Shown here in pieces: positions 1-5,531 of a DNA stretch of 7,177 nucleotides. Made by a program: the position numbers and the translations under genes. Location of the stretch: the NCBI GenBank assembly GCA_964444825.1, contig CAYUIS010000195.1, positions 1-7,177 of the forward strand. The letters are read 5' to 3'. The notes beneath the pieces are model-generated. The model saw only the letters and a program-made list of their open reading frames with translations, made no database searches and was not told the origin of the DNA. This DNA is from CAYUIS01 sp964444825. GTDB taxonomy: Bacteria; Chloroflexota; Anaerolineae; B4-G1. Numbering within the stretch: position 1 is the stretch's first letter; each line of letters begins with the position of its first letter.

Positions 1-2
1 TT

Positions 3-590
3 GTCGGACTCGCTGGCGGACTGGTGATCGAGAGCTGGGGCACTCAGACCGAGCTGTGGACCTACTATACCCTCGAACGCCCGCCGCTGTGGATCATCCC
101 CGCCTGGCCCATTGCCAGCCTGTCCATCGACCGGCTGACCCGTCTTCTACGTCATCTGGCGCGGCGTTGGAAACCCGCCCTCAATCCGGCAGTGCTCCGT
201 GGCCTCTACTGGTCAGGATTCCTGGCCTTCTACGGTCTGATGCTGGCCTTTGTCTGGCCGACAATGGACAAATCCCTCACCGTGATGGCCCTGCTCTTGT
301 GTGGACTATTGATCCTGTCCCCCACCGATCACCGCATAGCGGTGCTGACCTTTGGCGCCGGGTCGGGACTGGGCTATTTCCTGGAGCTTTGGGGGACAAC
401 TCGCTTGTGCTGGACCTACTACACTCAGGCGACGCCTCCGCTGTTCGCTGTATTGGCCCACGGTATGGCGGCGGTGGCTTTTTGGCGAGTGGCGCTGCTG
501 TTCCAGCTATTGTGGGGCAGATTTCTAGCGTGGGCATCCTCACTGCAGGATCTGAAGGACCAACGTTCCACAGCCCTGAGGGAGTCGTGA
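3..590 (+). CDS. integral membrane protein with internal duplication, 5'-truncated
   Basis: The reading frame is open from the first bases of the window (codons from 3) to TGA at 588-590, so the true start lies upstream; the GTG at 24 is only the first start-like codon inside. The visible ~195 residues are strongly hydrophobic, with about five likely membrane segments around 129-160, 200-250, 275-320, 340-385 and 432-510, and a charged C-terminal tail. A stretch built on E-x-WGT-x4-WTYYT-x3-PPL-x4-A-x3-A-x5-R occurs twice, at 24-134 and 378-488, 15 of 37 residues identical without gaps. I do not recognise the family and infer only an inner-membrane location. The GHMP kinase starts 2 bp after its stop, so the two are probably co-transcribed. 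Reality as a coding region is well supported; function is unknown. Confidence 0.8.
   Translation, partial: VGLAGGLVIESWGTQTELWTYYTLERPPLWIIPAWPIASLSIDRLTRLLRHLARRWKPALNPAVLRGLYWSGFLAFYGLMLAFVWPTMDKSLTVMALLLCGLLILSPTDHRIAVLTFGAGSGLGYFLELWGTTRLCWTYYTQATPPLFAVLAHGMAAVAFWRVALLFQLLWGRFLAWASSLQDLKDQRSTALRES
24..134 (+). repeat. first copy of an intragenic duplication (protein-level repeat)
   Basis: This stretch encodes the first copy of a 37-residue unit with the pattern E-x-WGT-x4-WTYYT-x3-PPL and a closing Arg. It aligns without gaps to 378-488 in the same gene. The match is at protein level; the DNA copies have diverged, which indicates an old duplication. Confidence 0.75.
378..488 (+). repeat. 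second copy of the intragenic duplication
   Basis: This stretch encodes the second copy of the unit at 24-134, offset by 354 bases (118 codons). E, WGT, WTYYT, PPL, two Ala and the final Arg are conserved. Each copy is followed by a membrane segment, as expected for duplicated membrane halves. Confidence 0.75.
578..584 (+). promoter_or_regulatory. ribosome binding site for the GHMP kinase
   Basis: GAGGGAG lies 8 nt before ATG 593, inside the last codons of the upstream membrane gene. It favours ATG 593 over the downstream GTG candidates at 638 and 644. Confidence 0.6.
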
Positions 591-592
591 GT

Positions 593-1672
593 ATGACCCA
601 CCAACACGGCATAGGCCCGAAAGGACAGAGAGAGCCAGTGCGCGTGATCAACAGCGCCGCTCCGATCCGCATCTGCGATAACGGGGGCTGGACCGATACC
701 TGGTTTGCCGAGTATGGCAAGATCTTTAACATCGGCGTCTATCCATACGCTGAGGTACAGATCGACATTCACCATCGCGACGACCAGGAACAGCGGATCA
801 TCATCTACGCCGAAAACTATGGCGAACGGTATGCTCCCCAACACATAGATTCAACGTGGGATCGCCACCCACTGCTGGAGGCCGCCATCGAGCGCATGGA
901 GGTGCCGGAAAACGCGGCCGTTCGCATCACCATCTTCTCCGAGGCCCCCGTGGGCGCATCGACCGGCACCTCGGCCGCCGTCACCGTCGCCCTGATCGGC
1001 GCTCTCGACTTTCTGACACCGGGCCGCCTGACACCGCACCAGATCGCCTACATGGCACAGTCTGTCGAGACAAGATTGCTCAAACAGCAATGCGGAATCC
1101 AGGATCAACTCTGCTCTGCCTACGGTGGCATCAACTTTATCGAAATGCACCAGTACCCACACGCCTCAGTATCACAGATTCAGGTGCCGAACGTCACCTG
1201 GTGGGAACTGGAGCGCCGGCTGGCCCTGGTCTACCTGGGCAAGTCGCATACCTCATCCCAGGTGCACGAAAAGGTGATCCGCGCTCTGGAGAAAGCTGGG
1301 CCAACGGCAAATCAACTCGAAGCGCTACGATCGACCGCCGAACCCTCCCGAGATGCGCTATATACGGGCGATTTTGTCGCCCTGGGTAGGGCGATGATCC
1401 GCAATACGGAGGCCCAACGGGACCTGCATCCTGACCTTGTCAGCGGCGATGCCCAAAGGGTCATCGACATCGCCCAGGCGCACGGCGCATCCGGCTGGAA
1501 GGTGAACGGTGCGGGGGGGGATGGCGGCTCCCTCACCATCCTGTGCGGGGCTTCGTCCCACGTCAAGCGGGCCATGATCCGCGAGATCGAAGCGGAGAAC
1601 TCGCTGTTCAAGAGCATCCCCATCTATTTGAGCCGCTTCGGCCTGCGGGTCTGGGAGACACAAGTCATATGA
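593..1672 (+). CDS. GHMP-family sugar kinase, HddA-like (heptose/fucose-type kinase)
   Basis: The product is 359 aa and cytosolic, and should transfer phosphate from ATP to a sugar or sugar phosphate. Residues 20-35 (APIRICDNGGWTDTW) form the N-terminal substrate motif. Residues 119-132 (PVGASTGTSAAVTV) form the GHMP phosphate-binding loop. Residues 159-175 contain C-G-I-Q-D, where D171 fits the usual catalytic Asp. Residues 305-316 (NGAGGDGGSLTI) form the C-terminal glycine motif, with Asp where many relatives have Gly. Overall it resembles D-glycero-D-manno-heptose 7-phosphate kinases (HddA), but the exact sugar cannot be read from sequence. I chose ATG 593 because GAGGGAG (578-584) lies 8 nt upstream; GTG 638 and GTG 644 are in-frame alternatives, also purine-rich upstream. 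The gene follows the membrane protein by 2 bp and overlaps tex by ATGA (1669-1672), implying coupling. A G8 run (1513-1520) lies in the third motif. Confidence 0.88.
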   Translation: MTHQHGIGPKGQREPVRVINSAAPIRICDNGGWTDTWFAEYGKIFNIGVYPYAEVQIDIHHRDDQEQRIIIYAENYGERYAPQHIDSTWDRHPLLEAAIERMEVPENAAVRITIFSEAPVGASTGTSAAVTVALIGALDFLTPGRLTPHQIAYMAQSVETRLLKQQCGIQDQLCSAYGGINFIEMHQYPHASVSQIQVPNVTWWELERRLALVYLGKSHTSSQVHEKVIRALEKAGPTANQLEALRSTAEPSRDALYTGDFVALGRAMIRNTEAQRDLHPDLVSGDAQRVIDIAQAHGASGWKVNGAGGDGGSLTILCGASSHVKRAMIREIEAENSLFKSIPIYLSRFGLRVWETQVI

Positions 1673-3837
1673 ACCACGCACAGCAGATCGCTCACGAGTT
1701 GAGGCTTTCGCCACAACAGGTCACAGCCACCATCGAACTGCTTGACGCAGGCAACACCCTGCCCTTCATCGCCCGTTATCGCAAGGAGGTCACCGGCGGG
1801 CTGGACGAAGAGCAGATCCGCCATCTGAGCGAGCAATTGACCAGGTTGCGTGCGCTGGACGAGCGGCGGCAGGTCGTCATCGCCAGCATTGAGGCCCAGG
1901 GCAAGCTCACCCCCGAGCTGCACCGGCAACTGCTTGCCGCCCAGACGCGTACCGCGCTGGAGGATCTCTACCAGCCCTACAAGCCCAAGCGCCGCACCCG
2001 TGCCAGCATCGCCCGCGACAAGGGCCTCCAGGGTTTGGCCGATCTTGTCCTAAGCCAGGAGCCCTTGCCCCAGACCGTCGCAGAGATCACCATGCCGTTT
2101 CTCTCCGACGACGTCCCAACCGTGGAGGACGCGCTGGCGGGCGCGCGTGATATCGTGGCCGAGACGATCAGCGACCATCCCGAGGTCCGGCGTCTGACCC
2201 GGGAGAAAGCCCTCGAGTGGGCTGTGCTGCGTTGCGAAAAGGCGGACAAGGCCGACGACCCCCAGTCCACTTACGAGGTCTACTACGACCTGGCTCAAAG
2301 GGTCAACCGTCTGCGTCCCCATCAGGTCCTGGCGATCGATCGCGGTGAGACCGACAAGGTACTGCGGGTACACGTCGAGGTAGCCGAACGAGACTGGCAG
2401 AGCGCGATCAATCTGCGCTTCCGTCCCAATCGAGCCTCGCCTCTCGCCGACCAGCTCGTGATGGCCGCCGACGATGGCGCCCAACGTCTCCTGCTCCCGG
2501 CCATTGAGCGAGACGTGCGGCGTGCGCTCACCGAACAAGCCAGCGCTCACGCCATCGCCGTCTTTGCGGACAATCTGCGCGCCCTGCTTAACCAGCCGCC
2601 CCTGGCCGACCGCGTGGTGCTGGGGATCGACCCCGGTTACCGTACCGGCTGCAAAGCCACCGTCGTCGACCCCACCGGCAAGGTGCTGGAAACGGCCACC
2701 ATCTACCCCCACGCACCGCAGAAACAACACGATCCAGCCCTGGATATCCTGACCACCCTCATCGTCCAGCACTATGTCACGCTGATCGCCATCGGGAACG
2801 GCACAGCCTCCCGCGAGACCGAAGGGCTCGTCGCGGAGTTGATTCGCACGCGCTTCTCCCATGATAAGTCCCCGATCCAGGACCTCCGCTATCTGATCGT
2901 GAGCGAGGCCGGAGCCAGCGTGTACAGCGCCAGCCCGCTGGCCCGCGCCGAGTTGCCCGACATGGACGTCAGTATGCGCGGCGCGGTCTCTATCGCCCGG
3001 CGCGTGTTGGACCCGCTGTCCGAGTTGGTAAAGATCGACCCCAAGTCCATCGGGGTGGGCATGTACCAGCACGACGTCAACCAGTCGGAATTGGCAGTAG
3101 CCCTGGCCGGTGTGGTCGAGAGCGTGGTGAACCAGGTGGGCGTGGACATCAACACAGCCTCCCCCGCGCTCCTAGCGCACGTGTCCGGCATCGGCCCCAA
3201 GCTGGCGGAGCGCATCGTGGCCCACCGTGACGCACAGGGGCCGTTCCGCGACCGCACGGCGCTCGCCAAGGTGCCGGGGTTGGGGCCAAAAACCTTTGAA
3301 CAGGCCGCGGGGTTCCTGCGGGTTCGGGACGGCGCCAATCCGCTGGATAGCAGCGCCATCCACCCCGAGAGCTATGCCGTCGCTACGGCGGTGTTGGCGC
3401 GCGCCGGGTTCACCACGCACACAAACCCTGCCAAGCGGCAAGCCGCGCTGACCGCGCTCCAGGACCAGCAATCCATGGAAGCCCTGGCCGCCCAACTGGG
3501 CACAGGCGTTCCCACGCTGGCGGACATCCTTGAGCAGTTGATCCGCCCCGGCCGCGACCCACGGGAAAACCTGCCGCCCCCCGTCCTGCGCAGCGACGTG
3601 CTGACGATGGACGACCTGACAGTCGGGATGCGGCTAAAGGGCACCGTGCGAAACGTGGTGGACTTTGGGGCATTCGTGGACATCGGGGTCAAGCAGGACG
3701 GCCTGTTGCACCGCAGCAAGATCCCGCGGGGCACACGGTTGAGCGTTGGGGACGTGATAGAGGTGGTGATCCTCCGGGTGGAATCCGAACGTGGCAGGAT
3801 CGGGTTGGGGTGGCCGGGGAGAGAGAGCAGGGATTAG
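1669..3837 (+). CDS. tex: Tex-family RNA-binding transcription accessory protein
   Basis: This is a complete 722-aa Tex protein, the usual length for Gram-positive-type homologues (about 720 aa). Tex is a cytosolic nucleic-acid-binding protein linked to transcription and stress tolerance; its mechanism is incompletely known. The N-terminal helical Tex region covers about 1-200. A YqgF/RNase H-like domain runs from about 316 (VVLGIDPGYRTGCKATVVD), with the conserved IAIGNGTASRETE near 366-378. A double helix-hairpin-helix DNA-binding segment spans about 485-555 (VSGIGPKLAERIV, then VPGLGPKTFEQAAGFL). A C-terminal S1 RNA-binding domain lies at about 650-715 (GTVRNVVDFGAFVDIG). ATG 1669 overlaps the kinase stop as ATGA and places MNHAQQIA at the N-terminus, normal for Tex; the frame is open further upstream (ATG 1543), but that lies within the kinase. 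The last codon and TAG stop lie in a heptamer repeat (3830-3878). Confidence 0.96.
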   Translation: MNHAQQIAHELRLSPQQVTATIELLDAGNTLPFIARYRKEVTGGLDEEQIRHLSEQLTRLRALDERRQVVIASIEAQGKLTPELHRQLLAAQTRTALEDLYQPYKPKRRTRASIARDKGLQGLADLVLSQEPLPQTVAEITMPFLSDDVPTVEDALAGARDIVAETISDHPEVRRLTREKALEWAVLRCEKADKADDPQSTYEVYYDLAQRVNRLRPHQVLAIDRGETDKVLRVHVEVAERDWQSAINLRFRPNRASPLADQLVMAADDGAQRLLLPAIERDVRRALTEQASAHAIAVFADNLRALLNQPPLADRVVLGIDPGYRTGCKATVVDPTGKVLETATIYPHAPQKQHDPALDILTTLIVQHYVTLIAIGNGTASRETEGLVAELIRTRFSHDKSPIQDLRYLIVSEAGASVYSASPLARAELPDMDVSMRGAVSIARRVLDPLSELVKIDPKSIGVGMYQHDVNQSELAVALAGVVESVVNQVGVDINTASPALLAHVSGIGPKLAERIVAHRDAQGPFRDRTALAKVPGLGPKTFEQAAGFLRVRDGANPLDSSAIHPESYAVATAVLARAGFTTHTNPAKRQAALTALQDQQSMEALAAQLGTGVPTLADILEQLIRPGRDPRENLPPPVLRSDVLTMDDLTVGMRLKGTVRNVVDFGAFVDIGVKQDGLLHRSKIPRGTRLSVGDVIEVVILRVESERGRIGLGWPGRESRD

Positions 3838-3878
3838 GGGTCAGGAATCAGGGATCAGCGGTCAGGGATTGGGGATCA
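3830..3878 (+). repeat. seven degenerate 7-bp tandem repeats spanning the tex stop codon
   Basis: From 3830 the sequence divides exactly into seven heptamers: GGGATTA, GGGGTCA, GGAATCA, GGGATCA, GCGGTCA, GGGATTG, GGGATCA. The consensus is about GGGATCA. The first unit supplies the last Asp codon and the TAG stop of tex; the rest is noncoding. It resembles the short tandemly repeated heptamers found between genes in cyanobacteria and some other bacteria. Role unknown. Confidence 0.85.
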
Positions 3879-3920
3879 GGCACAGCCTGAACTGCCCTTG
3901 ATGCAAACCAAAGCGCCTGT

Positions 3921-3937
3921 CCAGGAAAGGATCCTGG
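3921..3937. terminator. small hairpin between convergent genes, possible weak terminator
   Basis: CCAGGA (3921-3926) and TCCTGG (3932-3937) are perfect inverted repeats with a 5-nt loop. They lie between tex (+) and the convergent small gene ending at 3977 (-). There is no T-tract on either side, so a classic intrinsic terminator is not supported. The rest of 3879-3976 shows nothing else clear. Confidence 0.25.
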
Positions 3938-3976
3938 TAGGGCAAGACCATTTCGGAAGCTGGCGATTTCGCTCCG

Positions 3977-4474
3977 CTAAGATGCAGGAATGACCTTTTG
4001 CAGCGCCTGGGTCACTTTCTGTAGGTCGCCGGTATGCTTTTGGAGTCTGACCACATCGGCCTGCATCAACCCCTGCTCCACATCCGGGATCACCTTTTCC
4101 GCCGTCGTACACACGTCGAGGATGTTGTTGGCCAGCTCCTGCAGCTCCACGATCACATCCAACACCTTGTCACTTACCAAAGGAATGCTCTTCAGAATCG
4201 GCACGGCCGTATCGAGAACCGAGTCCACCATTGTGGCGTACTTGGCCGCCGTCGCCTGCAAAAACCCGGCGACCCGGGTCACTTCGAGGGCGATGTCCTG
4301 TATCGCATCCAGGGTGGCCTTGTTCTCATCAATGATATCCACTACCTCCTCCAAAGAGGCCGTGAGCTTTTCGGAGAACCTGACGTGCGGCTCGGGGCCC
4401 GGCTTGGCGACCATCTTCGTGCTCGTGCTGCGGGGTGGCTTTCGGGATACCTCTCGGCTCGTTCTTTTGGTCAT
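3977..4474 (-). CDS. hypothetical helical (coiled-coil-like) protein with basic N-terminal tail
   Basis: The product is 165 aa and I do not recognise the family. Residues 1-24 are a basic, Ser/Thr/Pro-rich tail (MTKRTSREVSRKPPRSTSTK). From about 33 onward the protein is almost entirely amphipathic helix with heptad-like spacing of Leu, Ile and Val (SLEEVVDIIDENKATLDAIQ; VSDKVLDVIVELQELANNIL; LQKVTQALQKVIPAS). No signal peptide or membrane segment is seen, so it is probably a cytosolic oligomer or scaffold-like protein; the basic tail could contact nucleic acid, but that is speculation. I set the start at ATG 4474: on the minus strand AAAGGAGT ends 7 nt before it, and a TATACT -10 box (4514-4519) lies upstream. 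The frame extends to 4594, but a start there would put the promoter inside the gene. It converges on tex and diverges from the LsrG-like gene. Confidence 0.78.
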   Translation of the reverse strand: MTKRTSREVSRKPPRSTSTKMVAKPGPEPHVRFSEKLTASLEEVVDIIDENKATLDAIQDIALEVTRVAGFLQATAAKYATMVDSVLDTAVPILKSIPLVSDKVLDVIVELQELANNILDVCTTAEKVIPDVEQGLMQADVVRLQKHTGDLQKVTQALQKVIPAS

Positions 4475-4481
4475 CTTGAGA

Positions 4482-4489
4482 CTCCTTTC
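4482..4489 (-). promoter_or_regulatory. ribosome binding site deciding the start of the helical protein
   Basis: Read on the minus strand, AAAGGAGT ends about 7 nt upstream of ATG 4474. No comparable site precedes the longer alternative start at 4594. Confidence 0.6.
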
Positions 4490-4513
4490 TCGTTCGAGGT
4501 TTGACTGGTCGCC

Positions 4514-4542
4514 AGTATACACGAGTTCGCGCCTGGACACAA
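4514..4542 (-). promoter_or_regulatory. sigma-70-like promoter of the helical protein gene
   Basis: On the minus strand, -35 TTGTGT (4537-4542) and -10 TATACT (4514-4519) are separated by 17 bp. The expected transcription start is near 4507, about 33 nt before ATG 4474. The -10 matches consensus at 5 of 6 positions; the -35 is weaker. Confidence 0.55.
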
Positions 4543-4554
4543 AAGCCCATCTAC

Positions 4555-4582
4555 TTGGCAAGGCGGGTAGTTCTAGTACAAT
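4555..4582 (+). promoter_or_regulatory. sigma-70-like promoter of the LsrG-like gene
   Basis: -35 TTGGCA (4555-4560) and -10 TACAAT (4577-4582) are spaced 16 bp apart, each matching consensus at 5 of 6 positions. The start would fall near 4589, leaving a leader of about 78 nt before ATG 4667. It lies back-to-back with the minus-strand promoter at 4514-4542. Confidence 0.6.
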
Positions 4583-4649
4583 ACGCTGAGCCAACCTTCA
4601 CACCGGCCACTTTATAGTAAAGCACGTCCACAGATGAATGTACAGAGAC

Positions 4650-4656
4650 AAGGAGG
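4650..4656 (+). promoter_or_regulatory. ribosome binding site of the LsrG-like gene
   Basis: AAGGAGG is a full-consensus Shine-Dalgarno sequence 10 nt before ATG 4667. It lies downstream of the other in-frame ATG (4634), which rules that one out as the main start. Confidence 0.75.
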
Positions 4657-4666
4657 AAACAGTACG

Positions 4667-4975
4667 ATGTTTGTCGTCCATGTGAATGTCCACGTCAAAC
4701 CCGAGTTTGTGGAGGCCTTCAAAGAGGCCACAATCGAAAACGCCCGCAGCAGCGTGCAGGAGCCCGGTATCGCCCGCTTCGACGTGATCCAGCAGTTGGA
4801 TGATCCCACTCGCTTCGTGTTGGTCGAGGTTTACCGCACCCCCGACGATCCCGCCGAGCACAAGAAGACGGCCCACTACCAGACCTGGCGCGACACTGTC
4901 GCAGATATGATGGCCGAGCCGCGTTCCAGCGTCAAGTACGACAACATCTTCCCCGACGACGAGGGTTGGGGATAA
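4667..4975 (+). CDS. antibiotic biosynthesis monooxygenase (ABM) fold protein, LsrG-like
   Basis: The product is 102 aa, the normal size for single-domain ABM proteins (ferredoxin-like dimers). It follows the LsrG/YgiN pattern: an opening strand MFVVHVNVHVKPEFVEAFKE (1-20), then SSVQEPGIARFDVIQ (28-42), FVLVEVYRTPDDPAEHKKT (50-68) and AHYQTW (69-74). E. coli LsrG has the equivalent SVQEEGNLRFDVLQ and FHKTTPHYKT stretches and isomerises phospho-AI-2 breakdown product; other relatives are quinol monooxygenases. No lsr genes are visible, so the substrate is open. An unusually acidic tail ends the protein (PDDEGWG). ATG 4667 was chosen over ATG 4634 because AAGGAGG (4650-4656) lies between them. 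The gene has its own promoter and appears monocistronic, with no clear terminator after it. Confidence 0.88.
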   Translation: MFVVHVNVHVKPEFVEAFKEATIENARSSVQEPGIARFDVIQQLDDPTRFVLVEVYRTPDDPAEHKKTAHYQTWRDTVADMMAEPRSSVKYDNIFPDDEGWG

Positions 4976-5012
4976 ACCGCTCGTGATACGCAATCTCGCA
5001 ACGGTAGAAGCC

Positions 5013-5040
5013 TTTGCGTACCACCGTTCGGTGGTATAAT
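5013..5040 (+). promoter_or_regulatory. promoter of the peptidase cassette
   Basis: A perfect -10 box TATAAT (5035-5040) lies 16 bp downstream of a weak -35 TTTGCG (5013-5018). Transcription would begin near 5047 and enter the micro-ORF/PepSY-like/C39 cassette. The poor -35 would suit an activator-dependent or tightly repressed promoter; that is inference. Confidence 0.5.
5019..5036. promoter_or_regulatory. 18-bp perfect palindrome, likely repressor operator
   Basis: TACCACCG TT CGGTGGTA is fully symmetric except for the central two bases. It fills the promoter spacer and its last two bases are the first two of the TATAAT box. This is the classic place for a dimeric repressor (TetR/MarR-like size), which would exclude RNA polymerase. 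As RNA it could also form a 7-bp hairpin with a GUUC loop, but no T-run follows, so a terminator for the upstream gene is less likely. No regulator gene lies in the window. Confidence 0.55.
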
Positions 5041-5079
5041 ACAACCAGGCAGAGGTAAATCATTTCAGGTCCTGCGCTG

Positions 5080-5193
5080 ATGGAACAATCAAGGACGGTC
5101 TTTTTCCTCGCAGACATAGTAGGTGAACTCGATAGAGTGCTTGATGCCATAGTGTTGATGAATCACGAGGGTAGTAAGGAATGGTGGATGTAG
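5080..5193 (+). CDS. possible 37-aa micro-ORF leading the peptidase cassette
   Basis: ATG 5080 opens a 37-codon frame ending TAG 5191-5193. The peptide begins MEQSRTVFFLADIVGELD and ends HEGSKEWWM. The middle (FFLADIVGELDRVLDAIVLM) would be an amphipathic helix. It starts about 33 nt after the predicted transcription start and overlaps the next gene by 13 bp in another frame, which would couple translation. The only upstream ribosome-site candidate is a weak CAGG about 10 nt away. It has no double-glycine, so it does not look like a standard C39 substrate. It may be a leader peptide, a small partner protein, or not coding at all. Confidence 0.4.
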   Translation: MEQSRTVFFLADIVGELDRVLDAIVLMNHEGSKEWWM

Positions 5194-5531
5194 TCATTCC
5201 CGTTTCCCCGCCTGATGCGGCTTCCCGTCTGGAAAGCGTGCAGATCAACGTACATGTGCAGGCACAGGTCGTATCCCCAGAGGTAGCGCGGCGGCAAGCT
5301 AACGTTTGGTTGCTAGAAAACGTTGGCAACCTGCTCCGGGCCGAAGCGCCGGAACTTGTAGCGGGTGAGCGTCTCATCTGGCGCGTGGACGTTGTACTCA
5401 CCTCTCCCACCCGTGGAACAATCGGCCGTGTGGGACAATTGGAAATTGATTCATCCACCGGCGACGTGTTGACCGATGCTGCTCTAGCACAAGAAATCAT
5501 TGCCCATGCCCAAGCGCTGGTTGACAATTGA
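5181..5531 (+). CDS. 116-aa hypothetical protein, PepSY-like outline
   Basis: The product is 116 aa, without signal peptide or membrane segment. After a short variable N-terminus and a strand (QINVHVQAQVV, 21-31) comes a long helix (SPEVARRQANVWLLENVGNL, 32-51), then LIWRVDVVLTSP (65-76), GRVGQLEIDSSTGDVLTD (82-99) and a closing helix. The order helix, W-R-V strand, G-x-V strand, V/I-D-x-x-TG-x-VL recalls PepSY domains, known as peptidase propeptide and inhibitor modules; this is a fold-level resemblance only. Its reading frame overlaps the C39 peptidase by 26 bp, so the two are probably translated together and may act together, for example as inhibitor, chaperone or substrate presenter. ATG 5181 has GAGGG 9 nt upstream; GTG 5184 is an alternative placed better for AAGGA (5176-5180). 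Confidence 0.75.
   Translation: MVDVVIPVSPPDAASRLESVQINVHVQAQVVSPEVARRQANVWLLENVGNLLRAEAPELVAGERLIWRVDVVLTSPTRGTIGRVGQLEIDSSTGDVLTDAALAQEIIAHAQALVDN

Noticed and set aside
56..592. Longer N-terminus for the sugar kinase by in-frame extension to 56
   Set aside because: The extension translates into Pro/Arg/Ser-rich non-domain sequence and overlaps the membrane protein in another frame. ATG 593 has a good ribosome site and the GHMP motif begins normally about 20 residues later.
1543..1668. Start of tex at ATG 1543
   Set aside because: It would add 42 residues unlike Tex N-termini and lie deep inside the kinase gene. ATG 1669 in the ATGA overlap gives the usual Tex start.
2050..3072. 340-codon open frame on the minus strand opposite tex
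   Set aside because: It lies entirely antisense to a clearly recognised Tex protein. Its translation is low-complexity, rich in Gly, Asp, Val and His, with no domain signal, typical of a shadow frame in GC-rich DNA.
3830..3878. CRISPR array
   Set aside because: The units are 7 bp, contiguous and degenerate, with no spacers and no cas genes nearby.
3990..4589. 199-codon plus-strand frame over the helical protein gene
   Set aside because: It is Ser/Thr/Val-rich without recognisable motifs, whereas the minus-strand frame has a clear ribosome site, a promoter and a coherent helical pattern.
5019..5036. Palindrome as intrinsic terminator of the LsrG-like gene
   Set aside because: No T-run follows on the plus strand, and the 3' arm merges into a perfect TATAAT box, so an operator reading is preferred.
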